Source of the DNA: a virus
DNA: 64,000 nucleotides
Reading direction: 5' to 3' (one strand)
IMG/VR virus record: IMGVR_UViG_3300035698_016797
Span: 117,031-181,030 of that record
The notes beneath the pieces were generated by a model that searched no databases, was not told the origin of the DNA, and saw only the letters and a program-made list of their open reading frames with translations. Of the stretch, positions 20,814-29,272 are shown in pieces. The translations under genes were made by a program, and so were the position numbers. The stretch's first letter is position 1; every line of letters begins with the position of its first letter.

Positions 20814-21524
20814 TTATACCGCAGTGACATCGGGAGAAGCTTCTTCTGCAACAGGATCTTCCTCTATGACGACAGGAGCTTCTGTTACCAAAGCTTCCGT
20901 TTCCTCGTCTGTGATAATCTGTTCTGTTGCATCGGATGCAGTTTGGTTCTCTGGTAGCTGTTCAATGAAGTTGGCGTCAAGGCCGCTTTCAAATGTCATG
21001 TACTCATAAGTAGCCCTAAAGAGAAGGTTGTTATCCTGCTCTTTTCTGTACGTCTCGAATGTAAGCCAAACTGGCGCTCCACTCTTCTCATACTCGGTTA
21101 CCCTAGATACCACAAAATCTCTCTGTGCCTGCTCTGCCTTCGCTTCTGCGGAGTGAGCAAACAGTTCACTACGAGCCTGTCTCTGTCCAAAGAGTTCTTG
21201 TCTCGCAGCTCCAAGAGTTTCTGCAACGCTTACTTTTTCCGATCCCTCAGTTTCACTCAAAGCCTCTTCCAACCCTACAACTTTGACCCTCTGGTCTTCA
21301 ATGGCTTGGTCTTTTGTTTCGTCCCAAATACCATTCTTCATCAACTCTGCCAAAAGTCTGGCTTCTGGAAGAATTCCGTTAATGATTGCGTTGTTGAACG
21401 ACTTTGAGAATTCAAACTCACCATCTTGTAATTCCTCGTTGGTTGGGAATCGTGTAGTTAAATTAGTCTCTTCTCCAGAGACTAGTTCAACGGTAAATTT
21501 TCTTCTATTGGTTAGTTCTGCCAT
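20814..21524 (-). CDS. Putative tail assembly chaperone (first)
   Basis: A 236-residue protein with RBS AAGGAGAATAAT before ATG. Helical and very acidic, ending in a Glu/Ala/Val-rich tail (residues about 200-236). It has a central Gln/Glu/Ala-rich helical stretch (about 90-150) and a segment rich in aromatic residues (VWLTFETYRKEQDNNLLF). It sits two genes after the tail tube gene and just before a hairpin terminator and the second chaperone, the usual place for a gpG-like chaperone. The reading frame of the next gene is in the -1 register and open across the junction, but no canonical slippery heptamer is present. Function is inferred from synteny and composition only. Confidence 0.5.
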   Translation of the reverse strand: MAELTNRRKFTVELVSGEETNLTTRFPTNEELQDGEFEFSKSFNNAIINGILPEARLLAELMKNGIWDETKDQAIEDQRVKVVGLEEALSETEGSEKVSVAETLGAARQELFGQRQARSELFAHSAEAKAEQAQRDFVVSRVTEYEKSGAPVWLTFETYRKEQDNNLLFRATYEYMTFESGLDANFIEQLPENQTASDATEQIITDEETEALVTEAPVVIEEDPVAEEASPDVTAV

Positions 21525-21526
21525 TA

Positions 21527-21850
21527 TTATTCTCCTTGTCCAGTAGGCATAACGTATGGTGTTGCCACCAACGTGCGCTCTACTACGGTATCCATAATCC
21601 TTGTGACGTTAAACTCCGAAATTAGTTCTGGCAATTGACGAATTTTGTTATTGCCTGATCTCAACACCTTTGCTCTTAGACCTTGAAATTCCTTTTCGTT
21701 GTCACTTCCGTCACCCTTCAGGTGTGCAAAGCGAGAAGAAAGAGTGTCAAGAACTTCTGCAAAATGGGAGTTAAAAAGACGAATGATGATGTCGCAAAAA
21801 ACGACACCATCATCCGTAGGTTTTGCCGGTACTACTATTGAATTCTCCAT
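21527..21850 (-). CDS. Small tail-module protein of unknown function
   Basis: A 107-residue protein between the tail tube and chaperone genes, with RBS AAAGGATAAAGGAT before ATG. It is probably helical (FAEVLDTLSSRFAHLKG; FQGLRAKVLRSG) with no membrane segment, signal or Cys motif. I do not recognise the family. Position suggests an assembly factor or minor tail component made with the tube protein, since it lies upstream of the terminator at 20.76 kb. Spacing of 2 bases to the next gene suggests translational coupling. Confidence 0.5.
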   Translation of the reverse strand: MENSIVVPAKPTDDGVVFCDIIIRLFNSHFAEVLDTLSSRFAHLKGDGSDNEKEFQGLRAKVLRSGNNKIRQLPELISEFNVTRIMDTVVERTLVATPYVMPTGQGE

Positions 21851-21905
21851 ATCCTTTATCCTTTATGTTTCCGTTCGAACCTTTACCAGTAGCTTATAGA
21901 GTCTC

Positions 21906-22820
21906 TTACGACTCTAATGGAATGGCTATGTCTGCTGCAAGATAGTTAAACGTGTAAGTCAAGAATCCGCCAACATTGACAGTCTCTGACTCGTCTACTT
22001 TAACTAGCCCAGTTGCAAGCACATAATTTGAAGTTGAAGTTGCGAAATCTCCTCCACCCGCAGATGGGGAAGTGTAATTGGTTCTATCTGCATGATTAGA
22101 CAATCCTGCACCTATGACGCCCAATGAAGTCAACGAACCAGCACTTGCTGCACCCTCTTCTGTGTCGAGAACTTCGACATCAACAGTAAGGTCCAGCGGA
22201 TAAGTTGTAACAAACTTAATCGGCTGAGCAACACGCACATCTAATACGTTGTCTTTATTAATGGTACATCCAAAGGTTAGAGACTGACATCCAGAAGGTA
22301 CAACACCACCAGCGGTGGCTACCCAAGAACCAGTTCCATTTTCTACCAACTCAATTCCAGATCCATCGTCACCCATGACAACTGCATAATAAGACTCTTC
22401 TCCGTCTACCAAGACTGAAGGAGAAGCCATTGTTGTCAAAGAGCTGCCTGCCCCAGCTGTAATATAGCCGTACGAAACTGTCGCAGGTGCGCCAGCAGTA
22501 AAGGTCATATTACATGAGGTTAGGACGTACACTTCACTACCTAGGACGATATTCTGATCGGCATAGGTATAGATAGAGGAGTCACCTACTACCGCAGAGC
22601 TTGACTGTTCCGTAAGGATACAATCAAGCGTAACGTCAGTAGTTTGGACTCCCGTTGTGTAGTCAACAACTCCTCTCAAGCCAATTGCCTGTTGAGGGTC
22701 ACGAGGGTAGTGTTTTGCAACTGTTACGGTCTGCAAAGCGTTTCCACCCCACAGTACGCCAGAAGCGGCCATTACACCAGCAGCTGTATTGATGTTGTAA
22801 TGTGAATAAATATCTGCCAT
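21906..22820 (-). CDS. Major tail tube protein
   Basis: A 304-residue beta-rich protein with RBS AGAGGTAGTAATT before ATG. The N terminus (MADIYSHYNINTAAGVMAASGV) and alternating strands with TFTAGAPATVSYGYI and TYTSPSAGGG segments are typical of siphophage tube proteins, whose hexamers stack to form the tail. It lies after the terminator/connector genes and before the chaperone and tape measure genes, the canonical slot. A 122-base untranslated leader with a 9-bp hairpin precedes it, the largest gap in the tail module, consistent with separate control of an abundant product. No enzymatic motif is present. Confidence 0.75.
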   Translation of the reverse strand: MADIYSHYNINTAAGVMAASGVLWGGNALQTVTVAKHYPRDPQQAIGLRGVVDYTTGVQTTDVTLDCILTEQSSSAVVGDSSIYTYADQNIVLGSEVYVLTSCNMTFTAGAPATVSYGYITAGAGSSLTTMASPSVLVDGEESYYAVVMGDDGSGIELVENGTGSWVATAGGVVPSGCQSLTFGCTINKDNVLDVRVAQPIKFVTTYPLDLTVDVEVLDTEEGAASAGSLTSLGVIGAGLSNHADRTNYTSPSAGGGDFATSTSNYVLATGLVKVDESETVNVGGFLTYTFNYLAADIAIPLES

Positions 22821-22942
22821 AATTACTACCTCTTTTTTTTGTTTTCTTTTGCTTACGACTGAGAACTTGTATCATGCGGCTGGAACATTTAAAGTTCTCA
22901 ACTCACTATATAATATCCTAACTTACATTTCCTAATCACAAA
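22821..22942 (-). promoter_or_regulatory. Leader with stem-loop before the tail tube gene
   Basis: A 122-base gap. It contains a perfect 9-bp inverted repeat, TGAGAACTT (22860-22868) with AAGTTCTCA (22892-22900), with a 23-base loop. There is no T-run on either side, so it is not a terminator; it could stabilise the tail tube mRNA or bind a regulator. Just upstream on the minus strand is an AT-rich TATTATATAGTG block that could be a -10 element, but I see no matching -35 element. Confidence 0.4.
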
Positions 22943-23677
22943 TTATGAGATAAAAGTTAGAATTCCCGTAATTGAAGACCTATATTTCTCTTTTGGAGAT
23001 ATTTCACCAAGGTTAAGAAATTTAGCCCTTGTCTTTGTTGGGAGCTTTAGCGTTGCCTCTGTCTGATCAGCCAGATTAAAATCGGTATTCATGGTGCCGT
23101 CGTAATTGAGTGGCATCGCTAAACCAAAATCAACATATAGCATGGCATATCTCATTCCCTTCTGAATATAGTCAGTAAGGTCATATCTCATACCATCATT
23201 TGGGGCAAACACATCTATAAAAAAGCCAACACTCCAAAAGGATGATGAAACGCCAATTGCGTATGGACTGTCTTCTTGTGAATCCAAGTCTATCACCACC
23301 AACGGTAAGTCGGCATTCTCGAAATCTTCTCCTTCTGGAAACGCATCAAGAACGGTAACGGGCCAAAAATTATAGTCAGCAGTAACCGCCCCAGAAGGAG
23401 TTGTATCAAGGGTTACAATGTTTGTGACATAATTGACAGTAAAAACAGAATTACTCAGGGCCACACCGTCATCATAAATTGTAACTCCAGACGGGGCAAG
23501 ATACCCAGAGGCATCGGCATATGCAATATTGTTATTTGCAAAAGTGTACACCGTACCAGAAGACTCTGTCAAAATCTCTCCTGCAACAGCCTCAATATAT
23601 CCAAAATATGGCAAAATGTGAGTTTTGATTTCATGGAACATTGACAATTTTACGTTACGCATTTTTAGGAAAGACAT
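22943..23677 (-). CDS. Putative tail terminator / tail completion protein
   Basis: A 244-residue protein with RBS ATAGGAGTGTAAT before ATG. Residues about 30-105 form a beta-rich insertion with the pattern VYTFANNNIAYADASGYLAPSG, resembling the small beta domains scattered in this phage's structural proteins. The C-terminal half (FFIDVFAPNDGMRYDLTDYIQKGMRYAML) has the alternating strand-helix pattern of tail terminator proteins that cap the tube. Immediate neighbours (gp10-like upstream, tail tube downstream) fit that role. Two Pro-Ser-Gly motifs are present. Assignment is from gene order and fold style, not from a diagnostic motif. Confidence 0.5.
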   Translation of the reverse strand: MSFLKMRNVKLSMFHEIKTHILPYFGYIEAVAGEILTESSGTVYTFANNNIAYADASGYLAPSGVTIYDDGVALSNSVFTVNYVTNIVTLDTTPSGAVTADYNFWPVTVLDAFPEGEDFENADLPLVVIDLDSQEDSPYAIGVSSSFWSVGFFIDVFAPNDGMRYDLTDYIQKGMRYAMLYVDFGLAMPLNYDGTMNTDFNLADQTEATLKLPTKTRAKFLNLGEISPKEKYRSSITGILTFIS

Positions 23678-23686
23678 ATTACACTC

Positions 23687-24379
23687 CTATCTTAGCGAAG
23701 ATGCTACTTCGTCCATTACAGACTTGATATTCATCCTTGACTGTATGAAATATCCCATGCTGTTCTGTAAGCTTCCCAGAATCCTCAGCGGAGGGGCACC
23801 TGCCGAATCGTTTGTGTTCGGTTTCAGCTTCATTCTTTTTGCAAGTTCAGTGTTCATGGAAATGAGCATACCCTCTCCATGCCTTCCACTGTGATCTTCA
23901 TCTTCTCCAAAAATAGCATCCAATGTTTCCTTTTTTACAAACGCATAGTCTGAATGCTGTCCTATTCTTTTGCTTGGAGATCCAATCTCGTGATATCTCC
24001 ACCACCCTCCACCTACAGACTGTGCCCTATTGCTCAATGGCGTCACATTGTCCATAAATGCAATGTCAAAAATTTTAATACCAACACCGGTAGGGCTTTC
24101 TACGATCTGACTTCTACTCATGGCTTCAGAATAAGCATCTTCTAAATGCATTTGTTTTGCGGCAACTCCCCAGCCGCTATCAACTAGCTTTCTGCGACGA
24201 AGTTTTGTTCCGAACGATGTTCTAATGTCTTGATTGGCATTTTTAATTGCCCTGTTGGTTAAATCTTTAGCAGCTCTTGTGATAACTCTTTTTGCAATCA
24301 CCCCTATGTTTGCCAATTTCCTCGGGCTGATATTAGAGTATACTCTACCACCTCTTGTTAGGTCAAACGTTATATGCAT
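23687..24379 (-). CDS. HK97 gp10-like head-tail / tail completion protein
   Basis: A 230-residue protein if started at MHITFDLTRGG (RBS AGAGGGACGATTAGT); an upstream in-frame ATG overlaps the preceding gene and has no RBS. The N-terminal half is basic and helical (VIAKRVITRAAKDLTNRAI, then TKLRRRKLVDSGWG), the style of HK97 gp10-type proteins at the neck. The middle has GGGWWRYHEIGSPSKRIG, recalling the YHExGT pattern of that family. It sits between two connector candidates and the tail terminator. Moderate confidence in family, higher in neck location. Confidence 0.6.
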   Translation of the reverse strand: MHITFDLTRGGRVYSNISPRKLANIGVIAKRVITRAAKDLTNRAIKNANQDIRTSFGTKLRRRKLVDSGWGVAAKQMHLEDAYSEAMSRSQIVESPTGVGIKIFDIAFMDNVTPLSNRAQSVGGGWWRYHEIGSPSKRIGQHSDYAFVKKETLDAIFGEDEDHSGRHGEGMLISMNTELAKRMKLKPNTNDSAGAPPLRILGSLQNSMGYFIQSRMNIKSVMDEVASSLR

Positions 24380-24380
24380 A

Positions 24381-24872
24381 CTAATCGTCCCTCTTGCAAA
24401 TGGCAACACAAACAACGTTGTCCTTCAAACCTCTCTTGATAACATTTACCAGCATTGTTCTCACCCCTTGGATTTCTATCCATTCGGCATTTTTCAAATC
24501 ATCATAGTATCTGATATATGTTTTCATTTTGAAGAATCCACCCTCTACAGATCCTCCTGGAGATGACACGAAAGTATCATTCTCATTCATGCTTCCCCAG
24601 TTGACGGTACAGTCTATTGCTTTTGTTGAGGATGTTGACAACTCTCCATCTCCATTACAGACGGGACAAATGCCTCCGGTGAACGGAGTTGGACCAGTAT
24701 CGTTATACTTTCCAGAGCTACACTTGTGAACGATGTCGTATACACAATTTGTACATTGGACCTGGGAAGATTTGTTGTGCAAGACAACATCTCCACTTTC
24801 GCTCAAGTCTGCAATGAGCTGTTCCGTATATCTCTTATATAGAGCAAGATGTTTTGCTTTAACTAGTGCCAT
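24381..24872 (-). CDS. Zinc-binding head-tail connector protein
   Basis: A 163-residue protein whose ATG overlaps the stop of the upstream gene by one base, so it is translationally coupled. It carries a compact Cys cluster at about residues 38-75 (CTNC, then C, then CPVCNGDG), which probably binds zinc, followed by a beta-rich domain (FKMKTYIRYYDDLKNAEWIEI). The short N-terminal helix (KAKHLALYKRYTEQLIADL) resembles head-closure proteins. Position after the connector gene and before gp10-like suggests a neck or head-closure protein. The zinc site is seen in the sequence; the role is inferred. Confidence 0.5.
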   Translation of the reverse strand: MALVKAKHLALYKRYTEQLIADLSESGDVVLHNKSSQVQCTNCVYDIVHKCSSGKYNDTGPTPFTGGICPVCNGDGELSTSSTKAIDCTVNWGSMNENDTFVSSPGGSVEGGFFKMKTYIRYYDDLKNAEWIEIQGVRTMLVNVIKRGLKDNVVCVAICKRDD

Positions 24873-25516
24873 TATACTTGTATTACTCCATGAAATCTAT
24901 TGATTCTAACAATCTTCAGAAGGTCTTCATATCTCTGAGCGATCGGTCCATAGCCACGAGTTTTTTCTCGACTGGAAGCCGCCGTATCAATTGTAGTATC
25001 TCCATCCTTAATGAAAATTGCATCTCCTCCAGCTTCTACTACTTCTGCTCCTAAAATTTGGATAGCAGTACCATATACAAACAACGCTCTCAAATCTTTG
25101 TCCACGGTTTCATATGTGATTGTAGGATTGGCTGCATCAAGGTCTCCGTCTGCATTATATCCAAAAAGAAAGTCTGTATTAAAGATTGGACCAATAACAT
25201 TGTCTACGGAATCTCCAATATTGTCTGAGACATTATCATCCGTATAGGATACGTATGAGTACTCTACAACAATTGCTGAGCCTGCCGGGACTAACGTATC
25301 CATCTTGATAATGCTTCCAGTGACAGTGTAGGAGTCATCAGACTGTGCCACGTTATCAATTAACACTCCACTTGCAACGGGGGTTGCATAACCGTCCTGA
25401 GTCAGCTGAATATAATAGCTCGCACTATCCGTGGATGCTATAGTATCAATTGTGGACGATGAAGTGTCACTGATAAGACGTCTTACGTCCGGTATTAGTG
25501 TGGAATAGTCAAACAT
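24872..25516 (-). CDS. Putative head-tail adaptor (connector) protein
   Basis: A 214-residue protein with RBS GATGGAGATAAAAC before ATG. The start (MFDYSTLIPDVRRLISD) resembles the first helix of gp6/gp15-type adaptors that dock below the portal. This is interrupted by a beta-rich insertion (residues about 30-90, with YIQLTQDGYATPVASGVLIDN and AIVVEYSY) of the same style as in the 244-residue tail gene. A helical C terminus follows (DKDLRALFVYGTAIQILGAEVVEAG, then the QRYEDLLKIVRINRF tail). The order capsid, adaptor, closure, gp10-like, terminator is standard for siphophages. Confidence 0.55.
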   Translation of the reverse strand: MFDYSTLIPDVRRLISDTSSSTIDTIASTDSASYYIQLTQDGYATPVASGVLIDNVAQSDDSYTVTGSIIKMDTLVPAGSAIVVEYSYVSYTDDNVSDNIGDSVDNVIGPIFNTDFLFGYNADGDLDAANPTITYETVDKDLRALFVYGTAIQILGAEVVEAGGDAIFIKDGDTTIDTAASSREKTRGYGPIAQRYEDLLKIVRINRFHGVIQV

Positions 25517-25530
25517 GTTTTATCTCCATC

Positions 25531-26010
25531 TTACAGATTGTTAACGTTTAGACCTGTGGTTGACCCAAGAATATCGGGATTGTTATCAGTGTTGACGGTC
25601 AAATGAGCTTCTATAGTTTTTGTCATAATGCCGAGTCTTTCATCTGTTCTGTGTTGATTCATTTGAGTGAGACCGAGGCTACACATGGCTACAAGAACGG
25701 TGCAAACCGCAGACGCTATTGCAATTTTAACTTTCGTTCCTAATCTTTTACGTTCTTTTACATCTTCTTCAACCGTAGCTACAAATTTGTTAATTGCTTC
25801 TGTGCGTTGTACACAGGTTGTTTCCATGGTCGCCAATCTCACAGATACTGACTTCTCCCCATTTCCTTCTATTAAAATTTTACGTAGATGACAAACATCG
25901 TCTTTAACGTCTCCAATGGATGTTGTCAGGCCATTGACTGCTTGTGTCAACGAAGCTGTAGCTTTTATCATTTCCAAAAACTGTGCTTCTTCTGCTTGAT
26001 TTAGGGCCAT
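25531..26010 (-). CDS. Coiled-coil single-membrane-span protein
   Basis: A 159-residue protein if started at MALNQAEEAQ (RBS AAAGGAGTC, 10 bases before ATG); the 14 in-frame codons upstream have no RBS. It consists of an N-terminal coiled coil (about residues 8-80, heptad-like LTQAVNGLTTSIGDVKDDV), one hydrophobic span (VKIAIASAVCTVLVAMCSLG, about 99-118) and a short polar tail. The layout recalls XhlA-like or stator-type membrane proteins, but the position inside the head-connector cluster is unusual for a lysis gene. I do not assign a function. Confidence 0.5.
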   Translation of the reverse strand: MALNQAEEAQFLEMIKATASLTQAVNGLTTSIGDVKDDVCHLRKILIEGNGEKSVSVRLATMETTCVQRTEAINKFVATVEEDVKERKRLGTKVKIAIASAVCTVLVAMCSLGLTQMNQHRTDERLGIMTKTIEAHLTVNTDNNPDILGSTTGLNVNNL

Positions 26011-26039
26011 TTTTTTTTGACTCCTTTTTTTAAGAAAGA

Positions 26040-26067
26040 AGGGAACCGACATAAATGCCGATTCCCT
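26040..26067 (-). terminator. Weak terminator-like hairpin (minus strand)
   Basis: An inverted repeat AGGGAA...TTCCCT with two internal mismatches and a tiny AA loop, followed on the minus strand by TTCTTTCTT rather than a clean T-run. It lies between the zinc-finger-like gene and the coiled-coil membrane gene. It may be a weak terminator or an mRNA end-protecting stem. Confidence 0.4.
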
Positions 26068-26089
26068 ATCGTAAAAACCCAGAGAGTTA

Positions 26090-26728
26090 CTAAGAAATAG
26101 CTGTATTGATATTTCTCACTTGCAACTCTCGGATGGCCATAACCCTTTTGGGTGCTGTCATCCTATCGAACCTCATCTGAGTAAACTTTTGCAGTTCATC
26201 TGCATCTGTCTTTTTTAGAGCTTGTTCGAATCCACCAATAGGAAATCTCATAAGACGAGATGCGTCCATAACGCCCTCGTGTGATTTTTTAGTGTCGTTA
26301 TTTAACGAGTGGGCAACGCTTATTGCAGCCTCTCTGGCGGCAGCAAGCTTCTTTCCCATTTCTACGTTCTCAGGTGTCATCCTGTCTTCGACAGTGATCT
26401 GTACGTCTTTAATCAACTCAAAGCCGTTTTCTTCTGAACACTCTGTTTTACTAGATTTCCAATGTCGATCAAGATTGCCTCTTCGTTTGTATTCAGTCTT
26501 GCAACCTAGACAAACAAACTTGTTAGGTGCACTCTTTGTTTTTTCAGCAAATCTATTGCTAAGCATTTCGGAGTGAGCTACAGTTTTTTTGAAGCCTTCT
26601 TGCAACTGGGTTAAAGTGTCAGAAGAAGCGACGGCATCCTTTGACAGGATACCGCCACTTCCTGCTGACGGGTTCTCATCTTCTTTCGTCATACGGTCTA
26701 GTAGTTCTTTAACGCTACCGCTTTCCAT
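26090..26728 (-). CDS. Unknown protein with a CxxC zinc-finger-like motif
   Basis: A 212-residue protein directly after the major capsid gene, with RBS AAAAGGAGTTTTATC. Residues about 72-100 read FVCLGCKTEYKRRGNLDRHW, then a Cys-containing tail, giving a possible Cys2-His-Cys zinc finger. The rest is helical and charged, with a C terminus (RMTAPKRVMAIRELQVRNI) that may pack on capsid proteins. I do not recognise the family. A role in head assembly or as an internal head protein is possible by position. No signal or membrane segment is visible. Confidence 0.5.
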   Translation of the reverse strand: MESGSVKELLDRMTKEDENPSAGSGGILSKDAVASSDTLTQLQEGFKKTVAHSEMLSNRFAEKTKSAPNKFVCLGCKTEYKRRGNLDRHWKSSKTECSEENGFELIKDVQITVEDRMTPENVEMGKKLAAAREAAISVAHSLNNDTKKSHEGVMDASRLMRFPIGGFEQALKKTDADELQKFTQMRFDRMTAPKRVMAIRELQVRNINTAIS

Positions 26729-26749
26729 GATAAAACTCCTTTTCCTTTA

Positions 26750-26773
26750 CTTACCTTTTCCGATTGAGGTAAG
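26750..26773 (-). promoter_or_regulatory. Stem-loop after the major capsid gene
   Basis: A 7-bp inverted repeat (CTTACCT with AGGTAAG, 10-base loop) between the capsid stop codon and the next gene's ribosome binding site. There is no following T-run, so it is more likely an mRNA-stabilising or processing stem than a terminator. Confidence 0.35.
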
Positions 26774-26783
26774 GACGTCAGCC

Positions 26784-27665
26784 TTAGCTGAATGTCACTT
26801 TAATCAATCCCTTTTCATCAAGAATACCGAATCCGATCAACTCTCTTGCCATGATACCAATCTTCCATTCCATTAGGGCAATTGGATTGTCAAAAGTCTG
26901 AAGTTCTTTCCTAATCGGCATAACACCGTAGGTGAACCCCTGTCTGCGACCAAAGGCATACCCAGCACTGTCTGCGACGAGTTCTGAGTTATATACTTTG
27001 TGCATGTTGACTTCCCAGATGTTGTTAAGTCCACCGCTACTGAAGGAAGCATCTTTCATCTTCTCAGAATACGCGACGGTCTGAACCCATCCTCTCATGT
27101 CTGCAAAACGTGTTGGTGAGATGTACATATCAGTAATCTGTCTACGCAAAACATCACCAGCGGTAACGATATCGTTAAACGCTGTAACGTTAAGCCCAGA
27201 AGCAGAAACCTGCTGTCCAGCGGCCACCACGGCTGCATGAGCTTTAATCAGAGACCAGCCTGCCAACTCTTCCTGCTCAATAACTTTGTTCTTAAGCAGT
27301 TCTGTTGCAAGCTCGCCTACTCGGAAACGGCCTTGCTCTGCCACGTCCATTTGATACTGGACAGCGGCGTCAAGCCCGAATGTGGTTACGTAGATCTCTG
27401 TACCTTCAACCTGGATCTGTGGAATACCACCGATCTGCGGCATTGTCCATGCACAGGAGATGTCGTCAAACGGAATGTCATAACGAGCCTCTCCTCCTGG
27501 TGGAATCTGTTCTGGTACAAAAATTGCACGAATTGTTGACTGTTCATCAATCAACGGCAAAATTACCCTCGCCCTGGACTTCGCATACTCTGCACGAGCT
27601 TTAGGTGAGGATGCCGTAGCCTTGAACAGCTTGACTTTTTGGTTAAATTTCAATTCATTAGCCAT
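26784..27665 (-). CDS. Major capsid protein (HK97-like)
   Basis: A 293-residue protein with RBS GAGGAGATGAACA before ATG. Features of the HK97 fold are visible: a short N-terminal helix, an E-loop region (IFVPEQIPPGGEARYDIPF), and a helix-rich spine (FRVGELATELLKNKVIEQEELAGWSLIKAHA). A P-domain/A-domain boundary (ISPTRFADMRGWVQTVAYSEKM) and a C-terminal strand (WKIGIMARELIGFGILDE) follow. It follows protease, scaffold and decoration genes, the normal head order. The length is on the short side for HK97-type proteins, consistent with a separate scaffold gene rather than a long delta domain. Confidence 0.85.
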   Translation of the reverse strand: MANELKFNQKVKLFKATASSPKARAEYAKSRARVILPLIDEQSTIRAIFVPEQIPPGGEARYDIPFDDISCAWTMPQIGGIPQIQVEGTEIYVTTFGLDAAVQYQMDVAEQGRFRVGELATELLKNKVIEQEELAGWSLIKAHAAVVAAGQQVSASGLNVTAFNDIVTAGDVLRRQITDMYISPTRFADMRGWVQTVAYSEKMKDASFSSGGLNNIWEVNMHKVYNSELVADSAGYAFGRRQGFTYGVMPIRKELQTFDNPIALMEWKIGIMARELIGFGILDEKGLIKVTFS

Positions 27666-27679
27666 TGTTCATCTCCTCA

Positions 27680-28177
27680 TTATATGATGCGGAAGTCCAC
27701 ACGTACGCGAATTAGGGTAGCTCCGTCTGTTCCAGCTGTCTCAGCGATTGCAATAGCAGGGTCTGTGCCTGTCTGTGTAATCGAAAGTTTGCCAGAAGCA
27801 GCAGGATAAAGACTTGCACCAATAGTAGCTGCACCGACGTAGTTGTTTGTAAGCAACCAACCTTGTCCGGTAACAACACCAACGGTATCGTCAATCCTTG
27901 CCTTCGTGTTATTGTGGAATTCATAGTTTCTAAGTTCACCGAGCGCACTTGCGTCATAGACTTGTTGCGCCAGTAACCCGATAACTGTACCCGATGGAGC
28001 CGAACCTGCTGTAACAAGTTCTACTTCATCACCGGTTCCAGATACGAATTGTACCGGAGCGCCTTCTGGTGCCACTGCACCCATTTTGTAAAATGGGGCT
28101 ACTTGACAACCAAAATGAACGACAAGACCTTTGGCTTTACGCGCTGGTAGTACTAGAGGAATATTTGGTGATGCCAT
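27680..28177 (-). CDS. Head decoration protein
   Basis: A 165-residue protein just upstream of the capsid gene, with RBS AAGAGGAGAAAAGCATT. It is a beta-rich protein (TKARIDDTVGVVTGQGW, IAIAETAGTDGATLIRVRVDF) of the size and position of lambda D-like or other decoration proteins that bind capsid threefolds. A clear paralogue forms the first ~165 residues of the 842-residue protein at 41-43.5 kb (shared ARxxKGxVVHxGCQV and DTVGVxTGQGW), about 40 percent identical by eye. The duplication argues that this domain docks on the virion surface and can carry cargo. Confidence 0.72.
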   Translation of the reverse strand: MASPNIPLVLPARKAKGLVVHFGCQVAPFYKMGAVAPEGAPVQFVSGTGDEVELVTAGSAPSGTVIGLLAQQVYDASALGELRNYEFHNNTKARIDDTVGVVTGQGWLLTNNYVGAATIGASLYPAASGKLSITQTGTDPAIAIAETAGTDGATLIRVRVDFRII

Positions 28178-28197
28178 AATGCTTTTCTCCTCTTTGC

Positions 28198-29271
28198 TTA
28201 CATCTGTGAGTAGACAGCGACCTGATCATCGTCCGGTTTCACATCCTGCGTAAGGGCCGCAATGGACCTACGGAATGTATCACCTTCACTCAAATCAGCT
28301 TGTTCGATGTCGTCTTCTACGGATGATTGCGCTTTGTTTTTAGTTCCATCTTCACCTTCGCCAGTGTCTTCCTCGGATGCGTTTGCCTTATCGGCAGCGC
28401 CCTCTTCGGCGTCCTCTTCCTCGTCGGTTTTGGACTTTCCAGCTTGTGCTTTAATGGTCTCTGCGAATGCAGTCATTTCTGCCTTATAACTCTCAAAGTC
28501 TTCGTCAGACATAGCACTGGCCTTAGCGACCTGTGCGTCTCTTGCTTCGCCTTCCGGCAAAATTAGACTAGTTTCTGTGAGAGTCTTTGTACGGGCAGCA
28601 ATAGTCTGCGCTTCGCGCAACTTGTTCAGCTCAGTTTCTAGGCGAGTTGCGGTAGCTGATAGCTCCTCCTTCTCTTTCTCAAGATCTTGAACCTTCGTAT
28701 CCTTTTCCGAAGTTGCCGTAGCAGCCTCAGTCTTGGATTCTTCTAGTTCTTGAGAGAGCTTGGCTACACACACCCCTTTTTCATTGAGCTGCTCGGCAAG
28801 ATCACTCTTCTCCTGTTCCAAACCCGCAATTCTGGCTTCCACCTTCTGTTGCGCGTCCTTCTCAGCAAGAATAACTTCTACCTCTTGCTTAATGGCTTTT
28901 TTGTCAATTACATCTGCCATATCATTTGCTCCTTGTGTTGTGCCATTCTGCTCTGAGGAGGTTTCTGTACTATCAGTACCAGCCATACTGTGTCGTTCAG
29001 ACTCTCCATCTTCAGAGCCATGCTCACCTTGTTGTGACAATGCAGCAACTGCCAAGTTAGGCACGGATTGCTGCAATTCTTCAGGGAGTGTCTGATCTAA
29101 AGGATCAACACTTTCCCCACTCTTCTCGTCACGGTTCTTCCACATACTGTAACATGTAGCTGTAGCTTGCTTTTTGGCGTCGCCATCGCTAATGCCATCG
29201 GTCTTTAAGACCTCAGAAAGACACGCGTCAAGAAATTCTTGTTTTGTTTTATAGTCTTTAGGATTCAGCAT
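28198..29271 (-). CDS. Head scaffold protein
   Basis: A 357-residue protein if started at MLNPKDYKTKQEF, which has a perfect GGAGGAAG six bases upstream; an ATG seven codons earlier lacks this. Residues about 100-270 are a long, very acidic Glu/Lys/Ala-rich coiled coil (ARIAGLEQEKSDLAEQLNEK), flanked by disordered Ser/Glu/Asp segments. That composition is typical of scaffolds that template prohead assembly and are then removed. It sits between the protease and the decoration/capsid genes, as expected. The N-terminal ~50 residues (EFLDACLSEVLKTDGIS, then KQATATCYSMWKNRD) resemble small head-protein domains in other phages. Confidence 0.7.
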   Translation of the reverse strand: MLNPKDYKTKQEFLDACLSEVLKTDGISDGDAKKQATATCYSMWKNRDEKSGESVDPLDQTLPEELQQSVPNLAVAALSQQGEHGSEDGESERHSMAGTDSTETSSEQNGTTQGANDMADVIDKKAIKQEVEVILAEKDAQQKVEARIAGLEQEKSDLAEQLNEKGVCVAKLSQELEESKTEAATATSEKDTKVQDLEKEKEELSATATRLETELNKLREAQTIAARTKTLTETSLILPEGEARDAQVAKASAMSDEDFESYKAEMTAFAETIKAQAGKSKTDEEEDAEEGAADKANASEEDTGEGEDGTKNKAQSSVEDDIEQADLSEGDTFRRSIAALTQDVKPDDDQVAVYSQM

Positions 29272-29272
29272 C

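Noticed and set aside
20816-20887. Programmed -1 frameshift joining the two tail chaperone genes
   Set aside because: The frames are in the right register and open, but no XXXYYYZ heptamer occurs in the window; a hairpin alone is not enough.
21898-21915. AGAGTC/GACTCT hairpin at the end of the tail tube gene as a terminator
   Set aside because: Only 6 bp and no T-run on the minus strand; it overlaps the stop codon.
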